From Verrucomicrobiales bacterium (GTDB taxonomy: Bacteria; Verrucomicrobiota; Verrucomicrobiia; Verrucomicrobiales; DEV007): a stretch of DNA of 32,505 nt. A program made the position numbers and the translations under genes. The stretch's first letter is position 1. Every line of letters starts with the position of its first letter. Below are positions 1 to 7,856 of the stretch, piece after piece. The stretch covers positions 1 to 32,505 of the forward strand of contig JANQMB010000218.1 in assembly GCA_028280355.1 (NCBI GenBank), given 5' to 3'. The notes beneath the pieces were generated by a model. That model did no database searches. It was not told the DNA's origin and saw nothing but the letters and a program-made list of their open reading frames with translations.

Positions 1-1
1 C

Positions 2-556
2 CCCGATTTCCAACGCTGGATAGAGAGCCGGCGGTGGTGCCGTGAGGAGGACCGGCCGTTTTCCGTCGGCCTCGAGGGCGGCGACCCGGAGACCTGCGCG
101 ACCTTGGGCGGGGCGGTCGCGAGCTATCTCTCCGACGCTGACCCGGCGGCGCCGGGGGGGTGGTTGTTCTTCGGCCGGGAGCTGGTCGGGCGGCTCGCGA
201 CGAGGGCTGGCATCGACCAGCTCGCCTCCGCGTTCCCCGACCTCCGGGCCGGGGGGTACACCCCCTGCGGGGAGAGCCGCTGTGGCTTCCTCTCCAATGT
301 GGCGAAGATCGGCGGAGCGGTGCTCTACCTGCCCGAGGCCTGCAAGTCGCTGCGGTCCCACCCCGAGCTGTTCGTCGTCGGCATCCAGCCGCCGGCCGGC
401 GGCGGCGGGGCGGTCAGCGGCGACCTCACCGTCGACCTCGGCCGGCTCGGTTACGAGACCGCGGTGCGCGTGATCGCCGACAGCGCATTGGAGTGGGCGC
501 TCGGCCGCCCCGGGGAAGCATCCCCCAGACCTGCCCTATGGAGATCCTCGCCCTGA
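2..556 (+). CDS. Unrecognised protein, 3' part only
   Basis: An open frame enters from the left edge and ends at 556, so only the last 184 residues are visible and the true start lies outside the window. The codons have the G/C third positions typical of real genes here. I do not recognise the family. Visible features are four scattered cysteines, among them a CGESRCGF segment, and a Gly-rich stretch (GIQPPAGGGG) about 125-135 residues into the visible part. No clear membrane helix is seen. Its last 19 nt overlap the start of the ccoS-like gene, so it is probably the upstream gene of the cbb3 oxidase operon. That is an inference from spacing, not from homology. Confidence 0.5.
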   Translation, partial: PDFQRWIESRRWCREEDRPFSVGLEGGDPETCATLGGAVASYLSDADPAAPGGWLFFGRELVGRLATRAGIDQLASAFPDLRAGGYTPCGESRCGFLSNVAKIGGAVLYLPEACKSLRSHPELFVVGIQPPAGGGGAVSGDLTVDLGRLGYETAVRVIADSALEWALGRPGEASPRPALWRSSP

Positions 557-702
557 CCGTCGCCGGCAGCCTCCTGCTCGCCGCCTTCTTCATCGTCGGC
601 TTCCTCGGCGAGCGGACCGGCGGGCGCGCGCCCGACCCGGACCGCGACTGCCTGCTGCCGCTCGACGACGGCCCCGCCGACTCGGACCACCCAGATCTCT
701 AA
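538..702 (+). CDS. ccoS: CcoS-like cbb3 oxidase assembly protein
   Basis: A 54-residue protein with one N-terminal membrane helix (about residues 4-22) and a short acidic tail containing RDCLLPLDD. CcoS proteins are about 45-70 residues with one helix followed by a short conserved segment ending in a Leu/Phe-Asp-Asp motif. They are needed to put haem and copper into the cbb3 oxidase. Size, layout, the LDD motif and the position 16 nt before ccoNO all fit. The usual WAVRSGQFDD segment is replaced by GERTGGRAPDPD, so the assignment rests partly on context. The ATG at 538 overlaps the preceding frame by 19 nt, suggesting translational coupling. Confidence 0.55.
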   Translation: MEILALTVAGSLLLAAFFIVGFLGERTGGRAPDPDRDCLLPLDDGPADSDHPDL

Positions 703-718
703 CAAATTTACGCCCACC

Positions 719-3112
719 ATGGAACCCTCCGCCTCCCCCGGCGCCAAAGCCACCATCGAGTTCGACGACCGCACGCCGCGGCTGTTCCTGATCGCCACGG
801 TCGTCTGGGCGCTGGTGGCGATGGCGGTCGGCACCCTGGTCGCCTCCCAGCTCAACTGGTGGAAGATGAACTTCGACCTGGAGTGGTTGACCTTCGGCCG
901 CCTCCGGCCGCTGCATACCAACGCCGCCATCTTCGCCTTCGTCGGCAACATGATGTTCGCCGGCATCTACTACTCCACCCAGCGGCTGTGCAAGTGCCGC
1001 ACCGCCAGCGACCGGCTCTCCAAGATCCACTTCTGGGGCTGGCAGCTGATCATCGTCGCCGCGGCGATCACCCTCCCGCTCGGGCTGACCCGCGGCCACG
1101 AGTACGCGGAGCTCATCTGGCCGATCAACATCGCGGTGGCCGCGGTGTGGGTGGTCTTCGGGGTCAACTTCTTCTGGACCCTGGCGAGGCGCAACGAGCG
1201 CTCGCTCTACGTCGCGCTGTGGTTCTACATCGCCACGATCATCACGGTGGCGATGCTCTACATCGTCAACCACCTGCAGATCCCGACGAGCTGGACGCAC
1301 GCCTACCCCGTGTTCGGCGGGGTGCAGGGGGCGCTGGTGCAGTGGTGGTACGGGCACAACGCCGTCGCCTTCTTCCTCACCACGCCCATCCTCGGGATCA
1401 TGTATTACTACCTGCCGAAGGCGGCGGGGCGCCCGGTCTACTCCTACCGGCTGTCGATCGTCCATTTCTGGTCGCTGGTGTTCATCTATATCTGGGCCGG
1501 CCCGCACCACCTGCTCAACACCGACCTGCCGAAGTGGCTGCAGCTGCTCGGCATGTTCTTCAGCCTGATGCTCTGGGCGCCGAGTTGGGGCGGCATGCTC
1601 AACGGCCTGCTGACGCTGCGCGGCGCCTGGCACAAGCTGCGCACCGACCCGGTGATCAAGTTCTTCGCCGTCGCCGTCACCTTCTACGGCATGGCCACCT
1701 TCGAGGGGCCGCTGCTCTCGATCCGCTCCGTGAACGCGCTCTCGCACTACACCGACTGGACGATCGGCCACGTGCACAGCGGCACGCTCGGCTGGAACGG
1801 CTTCATGGCCGCCGGCCTGATCTACTGGATGGCCCCCAAGCTCTGGGGGACGAAGCTCTACTCGAAGAACCTCGCCAACATCCACTTCTGGCTCGGCCTG
1901 GTCGGCATCCTCCTCTACGTGGCCGCGATGTGGGTCTCGGGCATCATGCAGGGCCTGCTGCTCAACGCGACCAAGGAGGGCGGCACCCTGCTCGTCTACC
2001 CCGAGTTCGTCGAGACTATCCAGAAGATCCAGCTGCCGATGTTCGCCCGCCTCTGCGGCGGCCTGCTCTACCTCGTCGGGTTCGTCCTGCTCGCCTACAA
2101 CTTCTTCATGACCGTCCGCCAGGGCAAGCCGGTCGACGAGACCCGCGAGGTCGTGCTGCTCGAGCGGGGCAGGGGGCGGCGCGGGCACGACACGATGACG
2201 TTCTCGGAGACCTTCCGCAACGACCCGGTGGTCTACACCCTGCTCGGCGTGCTCTTCATGCTGCTGTGGTTCTTCATGCCACCCTACGGCAACCTCGCCG
2301 CGCTCGCCGTCGCGCTCACCCTCAGCTACATGGCGGTGCAGAAGTTCCAGGCCGGCCACGGCGCCTGGTCGAGGTGGTACGACCGGCTGCTGGAGAACTG
2401 GATGCCGTTCAGCATCCTGACCTTCGTCGCCGTCGCCATCGGCGGCGCTGTGCAGATCATCCCGGCGGTCACCGTCAACGCGGCCAAGAACATCGAGGGG
2501 CACCTGCAGACGCCCTACACGCCGCTCGAGCTGGCCGGGCGCGACATCTACGTGGCCGAGGGTTGCTACAACTGCCACTCGCAGATGGTGCGAACGCTGG
2601 TCAGGGAGGTCCAGCGTTACGGCGACTACTCGCGCATCGGCGACTCGATCTACGACCACCCGGTCCAGTGGGGCTCGAAACGCAGCGGCCCCGACCTCGC
2701 GCACGAGGGCGGCAAGCGCTCGCACGGCTGGCACTACAACCACATGCTCGACCCGCGCATGATCGAGGGCTCCACCATGCCGCGCTACCCCTGGCTGTTC
2801 GAGAAGAAGGCCGACTTCAAGTCGCTGCCGAAGAAGATCGCCGTCATGCGCCGGCTCGGCGTCCCCTACGAGCCGATGACCGCCAACGTCATCCGCGACA
2901 AGGCGGAGAGGCAGGCGCTGGAGATCGCCAAGACCTTGCGCGAGGACGACAAGATCTTCATCGAGCACGACAGGCAGATCGTCGCCCTCATCGCCTACCT
3001 CCAGAAGCTCGGCACCTACGAGGACGTCGAGGGGGAGGGCGGGGGTACCCCGGGCCTCCTCAAACCCGACGTCCCCGACAACTACCGCGGCCCCAAGGTC
3101 TCGGCACGCTAG
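719..3112 (+). CDS. ccoNO: Fused cbb3-type cytochrome c oxidase subunits I and II (CcoN-CcoO)
   Basis: A 797-residue inner-membrane protein joining the catalytic subunit CcoN (about 1-475) to the membrane-anchored cytochrome c subunit CcoO (about 555-797). It reduces O2 to water and conserves energy as a proton gradient. Haem ligands are H66 (LHTN), H351 and H353 (GHVHSG). The copper-B ligands are H213 (WYGHN), H263 and H264 (WAGPHH), and Y257 lies at the spacing of the His-Tyr cross-link of cbb3 enzymes. The CcoO part has one haem c site, C616-YN-C619-H620, and a likely axial Met in STMPRYPW. The linker (about 500-545) holds two extra hydrophobic helices before the usual CcoO anchor. CcoNO fusions are known in Bacteroidota and PVC bacteria. 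The ATG at 719 gives a complete N-terminus. Confidence 0.95.
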   Translation: MEPSASPGAKATIEFDDRTPRLFLIATVVWALVAMAVGTLVASQLNWWKMNFDLEWLTFGRLRPLHTNAAIFAFVGNMMFAGIYYSTQRLCKCRTASDRLSKIHFWGWQLIIVAAAITLPLGLTRGHEYAELIWPINIAVAAVWVVFGVNFFWTLARRNERSLYVALWFYIATIITVAMLYIVNHLQIPTSWTHAYPVFGGVQGALVQWWYGHNAVAFFLTTPILGIMYYYLPKAAGRPVYSYRLSIVHFWSLVFIYIWAGPHHLLNTDLPKWLQLLGMFFSLMLWAPSWGGMLNGLLTLRGAWHKLRTDPVIKFFAVAVTFYGMATFEGPLLSIRSVNALSHYTDWTIGHVHSGTLGWNGFMAAGLIYWMAPKLWGTKLYSKNLANIHFWLGLVGILLYVAAMWVSGIMQGLLLNATKEGGTLLVYPEFVETIQKIQLPMFARLCGGLLYLVGFVLLAYNFFMTVRQGKPVDETREVVLLERGRGRRGHDTMTFSETFRNDPVVYTLLGVLFMLLWFFMPPYGNLAALAVALTLSYMAVQKFQAGHGAWSRWYDRLLENWMPFSILTFVAVAIGGAVQIIPAVTVNAAKNIEGHLQTPYTPLELAGRDIYVAEGCYNCHSQMVRTLVREVQRYGDYSRIGDSIYDHPVQWGSKRSGPDLAHEGGKRSHGWHYNHMLDPRMIEGSTMPRYPWLFEKKADFKSLPKKIAVMRRLGVPYEPMTANVIRDKAERQALEIAKTLREDDKIFIEHDRQIVALIAYLQKLGTYEDVEGEGGGTPGLLKPDVPDNYRGPKVSAR

Positions 3113-3143
3113 CCGACCCAACGACCAGACCGACACCAGAACC

Positions 3144-3335
3144 ATGTTCAAACGACTCGAACTCGAAACGTGGCACGAGGTGCTACCCGCCGTGGGTTTC
3201 GCGCTGACCGCGGCGGTGTTCCTCGTCGCCATCGCCCGCGCGCTGATGCTCAAGCGCGAGGACGCCGACCGGCTCGCCGCGCTCCCGCTCGACACCGGGC
3301 GCCCCCAGGCCCAGCGCCCCAAGAACGATGAGTGA
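3144..3335 (+). CDS. ccoQ: CcoQ-like small membrane subunit
   Basis: A 63-residue protein with one membrane helix (about residues 13-34) and a basic, hydrophilic tail. It lies between ccoNO and ccoP, the usual place of ccoQ, and its last 8 nt overlap the start of ccoP. CcoQ proteins are short single-helix polypeptides that stabilise the cbb3 complex and are poorly conserved in sequence. The call therefore rests on size, topology and position. The gap to ccoNO is 31 nt. Confidence 0.6.
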   Translation: MFKRLELETWHEVLPAVGFALTAAVFLVAIARALMLKREDADRLAALPLDTGRPQAQRPKNDE

Positions 3336-3942
3336 ACCCGGCGAAACCCCAGAGGCGCTCGACCCCTACGCCGACAACCCGGACGTCGTCCTGCGCGAGC
3401 ACAGCTACGACGGCATCCAGGAGTATGACCAGAAGCTGCCCAACTGGTGGCTCTGGACGCTCTACATCTTCATCATCGTCTTCATCGGCTACTGGGTGCT
3501 CTACTACCAGCTGGGCTTCTTCCCCTCCGACTACGAGCGGGTCGACGAGCAGTGGGCTGAGATCGAGGCCGCCAAGGCGGCGAAGCTGCAGGAGCTCATG
3601 GGTTCGCTCGACGACCACGTCCTGTGGCAGATGAGCCGCAATGGCCAGATCACCGGGAGGGGGGAATCGGCGTTCAACATCGCCTGCGCCTCCTGCCACG
3701 CCCCCGATCTCGGCGGCAGCAACTCCGGCCCCCAGTACGTGGGGCTGCCGCTCGACGACTCCGAGTGGAAGTACGGCGGCACGCCGCTGGAGGTGATGAA
3801 GGTCGTCACCGAGGGCTCCCCGGACAAGACCAAGGGGATGATCGCGTGGAAGGAGCAGCTCGGCGGCAACCAGATCGCCGAGATCGTCGCCTATATCCTC
3901 AGCAAGCACCCCGTCCCCGAGGGGGTGGACATCGATGGCTGA
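3328..3942 (+). CDS. ccoP: cbb3 oxidase subunit III (CcoP), single-haem form
   Basis: A 204-residue membrane-anchored cytochrome c that passes electrons to the CcoNO core. The N-terminal region carries the CcoP signature YDGIQEYDQKLPNWWLWTLY (residues 27-46), which runs into the membrane helix (about 41-60). One haem c motif follows, C120-AS-C123-H124, with a likely axial ligand M171 in KGMIAWK. Proteobacterial CcoP is about 300 residues and has two haem sites. This protein is shorter and has one, a form also seen in other phyla. It overlaps ccoQ by 8 nt upstream, and its 3' end overlaps the next gene by 8 nt, so that next gene is almost certainly in the same transcript. Confidence 0.93.
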   Translation: MSEPGETPEALDPYADNPDVVLREHSYDGIQEYDQKLPNWWLWTLYIFIIVFIGYWVLYYQLGFFPSDYERVDEQWAEIEAAKAAKLQELMGSLDDHVLWQMSRNGQITGRGESAFNIACASCHAPDLGGSNSGPQYVGLPLDDSEWKYGGTPLEVMKVVTEGSPDKTKGMIAWKEQLGGNQIAEIVAYILSKHPVPEGVDIDG

Positions 3943-4429
3943 GGCGCGCAGCGGGCGGGGGGCCATCGCGGGGGCGGCGGGCGCCTTCGTGCGGCACCCG
4001 CTCGGCCAGCTGTTCATCTTCCTGCTGTTCCTCTACCAGGTGAAGGAGTTCTACCCCTTCACCCACGTCCCGATGTACTCGGACCCGGAGGCTAGGGCCC
4101 CCTATCTCTACCTGGCCGACGGCGACGGCAGGGCGCTCCCGGTGCGCTCCCACTGTGGTGTCACCAACCCGAAGCTGCGGAAGATGTACCGCAGCCGCCT
4201 CGGCAACCGTTGTGCGGAGGACGGTCTGGACAAGAAGCACCCGCCGGCCGACGTGGTGCGGGAGGTGGCGGACGAGGTGTTCGCCTTCCTGCGCGAGCGC
4301 GCCGAGGTCCGCGGGCGCCCGCTGCCCGAGGGGCTGCAGATCATGCATGTGCTGATCGAGCCCGCGCCGGCGCCCGACGGCTTCAAGGAGACCACCACCC
4401 TGCTGGTGCGCAGCGCCGAACTCCGATGA
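3935..4429 (+). CDS. Small membrane protein with PFTHxPMYSD motif, copy A
   Basis: A 164-residue protein. It has one N-terminal membrane helix (about 21-36), then FYPFTHVPMYSD at 39-50, then a soluble domain of about 110 residues that probably faces the periplasm and contains two cysteines. I do not know a characterised family. The protein at 5371-5853 has the same layout and motif and is a paralogue. Translation starts inside the last codons of ccoP (8-nt overlap), and its stop overlaps the next start as ATGA. It is therefore coupled to the oxidase operon on one side and to a multi-pass membrane protein on the other. A role in cbb3 assembly or in electron or cofactor supply is suggested by position only. 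Confidence 0.8.
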   Translation: MAEARSGRGAIAGAAGAFVRHPLGQLFIFLLFLYQVKEFYPFTHVPMYSDPEARAPYLYLADGDGRALPVRSHCGVTNPKLRKMYRSRLGNRCAEDGLDKKHPPADVVREVADEVFAFLRERAEVRGRPLPEGLQIMHVLIEPAPAPDGFKETTTLLVRSAELR

Positions 4430-5367
4430 ACAGGCTCCGACGTTTCCTCGCCGGTTTCCACGCCCGGCCGGTCGCCGCGTGGGAGTGGCTGGTGATGCGT
4501 TGCCTGTTCGCCGGTGTCGTCTGGCTCTCCATGCCCCGCGCGAGCGATCAGATCTACTCCTCCCAGGACGCGCCGAACGGCATCGCGCACTGGGTCGACC
4601 TCACCTTCCTGGCGGGGCCCGGCGTCTACCCGGCCCTGCAGGCGGTCGTCGCCATCGCGCTCGTCCTCTACGCCGCCGGCCTCTTGCTGCCCGCCGTCCT
4701 GCCCCTCCTTCTCGTCAGCCATGTCATGGTGCGGACGCTGTTCAACTCCCAGGGTTGGATCCACCACGGCGTGCAGATGGTCTCCCTCGTCCTGCTCGCC
4801 CAGACGGCCGTCGTCCTCACCCTCGCGGGTTACCGCCTGCTCAAAGGCCGGCGTCTCGAACTGCGCCCCGGGACGACGCCGGCGAGCTACCTCTTGTTCT
4901 ACTCGCAGATGGCGGTCGTCTCGCTGTACGTCGTCTCCGTGTTCTCGAAGGTCGACCGGTCCGACGGGCTCTGGTTCGCCAAGAGCCACTACGTCGGCCT
5001 ACACGTGGTGAAGGCCGAGCGCGACCGCTACCACGCCGCGCTCGAACCGCCCGGACCTGGGGACGTCCCGGCCGCGCGGCTCGTGCTCGCCCACCCCAAC
5101 CTGAGCCGGCTGTTCCTCGGTGCCGGCGTGGCCCTTGAGTTCTTCGCCTTCCTGGCGCTCCGCGGGCGCCTCTGGGCGCTGGGGGTCGGGCTCGGTCTGA
5201 TCGGCTTCCACCGGTGCATCGCGGCGCTGATGACGATCCATTTCCACTTCAACGAGATGCTGTTGGCGATCTTCTTGATCAACGTCCCCTACTGGACCGC
5301 GCGCGCCTCTGGCCGTCTGCCGGGCGTGGGCGGCACCGCGCCTGAACCCGCCGCGTCGTCCGCCTGA
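4426..5367 (+). CDS. HTTM/VKGC-like multi-pass membrane protein, copy A
   Basis: A 313-residue protein with about six to eight hydrophobic segments. It shares landmarks with the protein at 5850-6755: VDLTFLAGPGVYP (57-69), NSQG followed by a His and then SLVLLAQ (107-126), and a C-terminal segment GFHR...HFHFNEMLLAIF with H262, H272 and H274. That C-terminal pattern, a His-rich turn before a final hydrophobic helix ending NVPYW, resembles the HTTM domain related to vitamin-K-dependent gamma-carboxylase. The resemblance is from memory of the fold pattern and is tentative. The ATG at 4426 overlaps the preceding stop (ATGA), and the next gene begins 3 nt after this stop. Substrate and reaction are unknown. 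Confidence 0.75.
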   Translation: MNRLRRFLAGFHARPVAAWEWLVMRCLFAGVVWLSMPRASDQIYSSQDAPNGIAHWVDLTFLAGPGVYPALQAVVAIALVLYAAGLLLPAVLPLLLVSHVMVRTLFNSQGWIHHGVQMVSLVLLAQTAVVLTLAGYRLLKGRRLELRPGTTPASYLLFYSQMAVVSLYVVSVFSKVDRSDGLWFAKSHYVGLHVVKAERDRYHAALEPPGPGDVPAARLVLAHPNLSRLFLGAGVALEFFAFLALRGRLWALGVGLGLIGFHRCIAALMTIHFHFNEMLLAIFLINVPYWTARASGRLPGVGGTAPEPAASSA

Positions 5368-5370
5368 ACG

Positions 5371-5853
5371 ATGTCTCGCCGACTTCTAGGGAAGGTCGCG
5401 CCCCTCGGCATCTTCGTCGCGCTCACCGCGCTCTGCCTCGCCCTGAAAGAGAACTTCCCGTTCACCCACTACCCGATGTACTCGGATTTCTCTGACCAGA
5501 GCTACTACGTGTGGATCGGCGATGCCGAGGGGGAGCCGATCGCGATCCAGAACCTCACCGGCTTGCGCACGGGCAGGATCAAGAAGGTCTACAACAACGG
5601 CCTGCAGGCCGTCCGCGCGGAGGTGCGGAGGCAGACGGGTAGCGCCCCGCGCAAGCGCGACCTCACCGCCGAACAACGCCGGGCGCCCGGCGGTGAGACG
5701 CTCGCGTGGCTCGTCGGCGCCGCGCCGGACGGTGCGCTGCCGGCATTGCGCGCGGCTTCGCCGCTGCGTCTCTACCAGGTCGATATCACCATCGACCGCG
5801 GCCGCGTCGTCGAGTCCGAGCCGCTGTCGATCGCCGAGTTCGCCGTGCCATGA
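5371..5853 (+). CDS. Small membrane protein with PFTHxPMYSD motif, copy B
   Basis: A 160-residue paralogue of the protein at 3935-4429. The N-terminal helix is at about 9-25, and NFPFTHYPMYSD at 28-39 repeats the copy A motif at the same distance from the helix. A basic soluble domain follows (about 45-160). Outside the motif, similarity is visible only in layout: a 'Y.W/YL.D..G' strand after the motif and a 'RxxKxY/MY' segment further on (GRIKKVYNN here, KLRKMYRSR in copy A). Its stop overlaps the start of the partner membrane protein as ATGA, exactly as in copy A. The function is unknown. The pairing with a VKGC/HTTM-like partner in both copies suggests the two proteins form a complex. Confidence 0.78.
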   Translation: MSRRLLGKVAPLGIFVALTALCLALKENFPFTHYPMYSDFSDQSYYVWIGDAEGEPIAIQNLTGLRTGRIKKVYNNGLQAVRAEVRRQTGSAPRKRDLTAEQRRAPGGETLAWLVGAAPDGALPALRAASPLRLYQVDITIDRGRVVESEPLSIAEFAVP

Positions 5854-6755
5854 GCAGCGCGACATGTCCCTGGTTTGCCCCGCCCGAGATCGGGCGGCCG
5901 GCGTCGGCTCTCATCCGGGCGTCCTTCGCCCTGTTGGTCTGGCACACGGTCCCCGGGGGGATGGGGTTGGAGAGCCAGCCTCACCCGGTGGGCATCGCCC
6001 GCCTGTTCGACCTCACCTTCCTGTCCGACCCCGGGGTGCTCCCGGCGGTGAAGGCGGCCCTCGTCCCCGTGCTGTTGCTCTACGTCAGCGGTTTCTGGGC
6101 GCCGCTCGCGACAGGCCTGATGCTCGCCGCCACCGTCCTCCCCGGCACGCTCGACAACTCCCAGGGCTCCACCCAGCACAGCCAGCAGATCATCTCGCTG
6201 ATCCTGCTCGCACAGTTCCTCTACCACCTCTGGGCGGCGGCGTTTCCGCAGCGCCATCCGGATCGCGCGCAGCGGGAGCGCTGGTCGGTGTTCGCGGCGC
6301 AACAGGCGATCGTCGCCGCCTACACGGTCACCGCCCTCACCAAGCTGCTCCGCTCTGGGATCGGCTGGATCTCCGATTCGGCCAACTTCCCCATCCAGAT
6401 GGTGAAGAACATCCGCATGGAGTTCTACAACACGCTCCAGCCCGAAGCCGTCAGCGGCTTCTGGGGGTCGACTTCAGCGTTCGCCCAACGCCTGTTCCTC
6501 GAGTCGCCGGCGCTCTGTCGCGTGCTGCTCACCTGCGGGCTCGCCCTCGAACTGTTCGCCGTGCTGGCGCTGCTCGGCCGCCGCTGGGCAGCCCTCTACG
6601 GCGCGGCCTTGATCGCGTTCCACGTCCTCGTCCGCACCATGACAGGGCTCAACTTCCGCTTCCACATCGCCGCGCTGTTCATCTTTCTCGTCCTGCCATG
6701 GCTGATGTCGCTGCGGTTTCGACGCCCGGCCGGCAACACGCCCGCCGCTGCGTAA
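5850..6755 (+). CDS. HTTM/VKGC-like multi-pass membrane protein, copy B
   Basis: A 301-residue membrane protein paralogous to the one at 4426-5367. Matching landmarks are FDLTFLSDPGVLPAV (53-67), DNSQG...HSQQIISLILLAQ (102-122), a soluble segment MVKNIRMEFYNTL (184-196; copy A has VVKAERDRYHAAL), and the C-terminal AFHVL...NFRFHIAALFIF with H258 and H272. H272 and the NSQG-x3-His element are shared by both copies and are the best candidates for functional residues. The ATG at 5850 overlaps the preceding stop by 4 nt. The gene ends the cassette and probably the oxidase operon, because a convergent gene follows. A strong hairpin lies at 6791-6832. Confidence 0.75.
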   Translation: MSSATCPWFAPPEIGRPASALIRASFALLVWHTVPGGMGLESQPHPVGIARLFDLTFLSDPGVLPAVKAALVPVLLLYVSGFWAPLATGLMLAATVLPGTLDNSQGSTQHSQQIISLILLAQFLYHLWAAAFPQRHPDRAQRERWSVFAAQQAIVAAYTVTALTKLLRSGIGWISDSANFPIQMVKNIRMEFYNTLQPEAVSGFWGSTSAFAQRLFLESPALCRVLLTCGLALELFAVLALLGRRWAALYGAALIAFHVLVRTMTGLNFRFHIAALFIFLVLPWLMSLRFRRPAGNTPAAA

Positions 6756-6790
6756 AAGTTCTCAAGCGGCCGCCGGCGTGCCGGGGGTGT

Positions 6791-6832
6791 GGCGCCCAGC
6801 CCCGCTTCCAGCTCCGGGGAAGAGAGGGCGCC
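6791..6832. terminator. Probable bidirectional terminator hairpin
   Basis: Between two convergent genes, GGCGCCC (6791-6797) pairs with GGGCGCC (6826-6832), and inside it CCCCG (6800-6804) pairs with CGGGG (6815-6819). This makes a two-part stem with a small internal loop. No T-run follows on either strand, so it is a hairpin without the classic intrinsic-terminator tail. Confidence 0.4.
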
Positions 6833-6896
6833 CCCCTCGCGGGAGACGCCCCCTAACATCTCAAGGGTCGACCTTGAACTTCCCGGAACCCGCCTC

Positions 6897-7856
6897 TCAG
6901 AAGCGGATCGTCGCGTCCACGGTCAGGCGCGACTCCATCAAGTTTTCCTTCTCGTCGGTGAGCGGGAACTCGTAGGCCACGCCGAGGTCGATCCCGTCGG
7001 TGAGCCGGTAGCGGAAGCCGACCCCCATCGTGACGAGGTCTCGCGCGAGATTCGCGTTCGAAGCCCCCAAGTTCACGAGGTCGCCGCCCTCGAAGGCCGC
7101 GACCCCAGGGACCAGGCCCCCCACATGTCTATTGAAACGGCGCCCGCCATCACCCTCGTCGAGCACCCGGAAGTAACTGGCCTCGATCAGGGGAAACAGG
7201 CGGTCGGTGAGCGCGTAGCTTACGTGGACGTTGTAGTGCAACATGGTGCTCTCGGCACCGCTGTCGAACGGGATCCGGAGCCCCAGGTTCTCCGCCAGCT
7301 GCCAGCGCTGCCACACCTTGAGGAACGAGAGCGAGGGGATGGCGACGCCGTCGCCGCTGCCCTGCATGACGTCAGTGTTGCCCGTCGGCACCTCGACCTG
7401 GAGGTTGACCGCCGCTGCGAGCCCGGTTTCAGGCCGGTATAGGAACGCGTATTTGAAGCCGGCTGACAGGTTCGCCCAACCGTCTGCGTCGGCGAGCGTC
7501 GCGTCGGGCGAGAGGTTGATGTAGCCGTCCTTCGCGGCGACGAGCGAGAAGCGTTCGCCCAAGGCCAGTTCGAGCTGGAGGGCGTAGACTTGTAGATCGC
7601 CGCCGACCGGAAGGTCGCCGAGCACTGTGCGCACACTGTTGGGCAGCGACTGGTACATGAACAGCGGGTGGACCTGCGACCGCGGGACGGGCAGGTCGAA
7701 CAGCGTCGGGCTGGTGATCGGCCGGATCGCGCGATCGAACAGGGAGACGCTCTCGTCGGAGAGTGGCGGGGGTGGCTGGGTATCTCCGCCTGCGGCGATA
7801 CCGCCAGCAGCCAGGCTGGCGAGCAAGGCGGTCCTTAGGGGCTTTGGTGTTGTCAT
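6897..7856 (-). CDS. Predicted outer-membrane beta-barrel protein
   Basis: A 319-residue exported protein. I chose the ATG at 7856, which gives a basic N-terminus (MTTPKPLRT) and a hydrophobic signal stretch to about residue 22. The frame stays open upstream, but the added residues would spoil the signal. The mature part alternates hydrophobic and polar residues and is rich in Gly, Tyr and Asn. It ends in RLTVDATIRF, whose terminal Phe is typical of barrels inserted by BamA. It resembles proteins annotated as transporter/MetA-pathway outer-membrane proteins (for example LQVEVPTGN, a segment common in them). Substrate is unknown. It is convergent to the duplicated cassette and divergent from ccoG. 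Confidence 0.65.
   Translation of the reverse strand: MTTPKPLRTALLASLAAGGIAAGGDTQPPPPLSDESVSLFDRAIRPITSPTLFDLPVPRSQVHPLFMYQSLPNSVRTVLGDLPVGGDLQVYALQLELALGERFSLVAAKDGYINLSPDATLADADGWANLSAGFKYAFLYRPETGLAAAVNLQVEVPTGNTDVMQGSGDGVAIPSLSFLKVWQRWQLAENLGLRIPFDSGAESTMLHYNVHVSYALTDRLFPLIEASYFRVLDEGDGGRRFNRHVGGLVPGVAAFEGGDLVNLGASNANLARDLVTMGVGFRYRLTDGIDLGVAYEFPLTDEKENLMESRLTVDATIRF

Noticed and set aside
590-3322. A 910-codon open frame antisense to ccoNO
   Set aside because: It lies exactly opposite a gene with full haem and copper motifs, is rich in Arg/Val/Asp/His as expected of a high-GC shadow frame, and has no recognisable domain.
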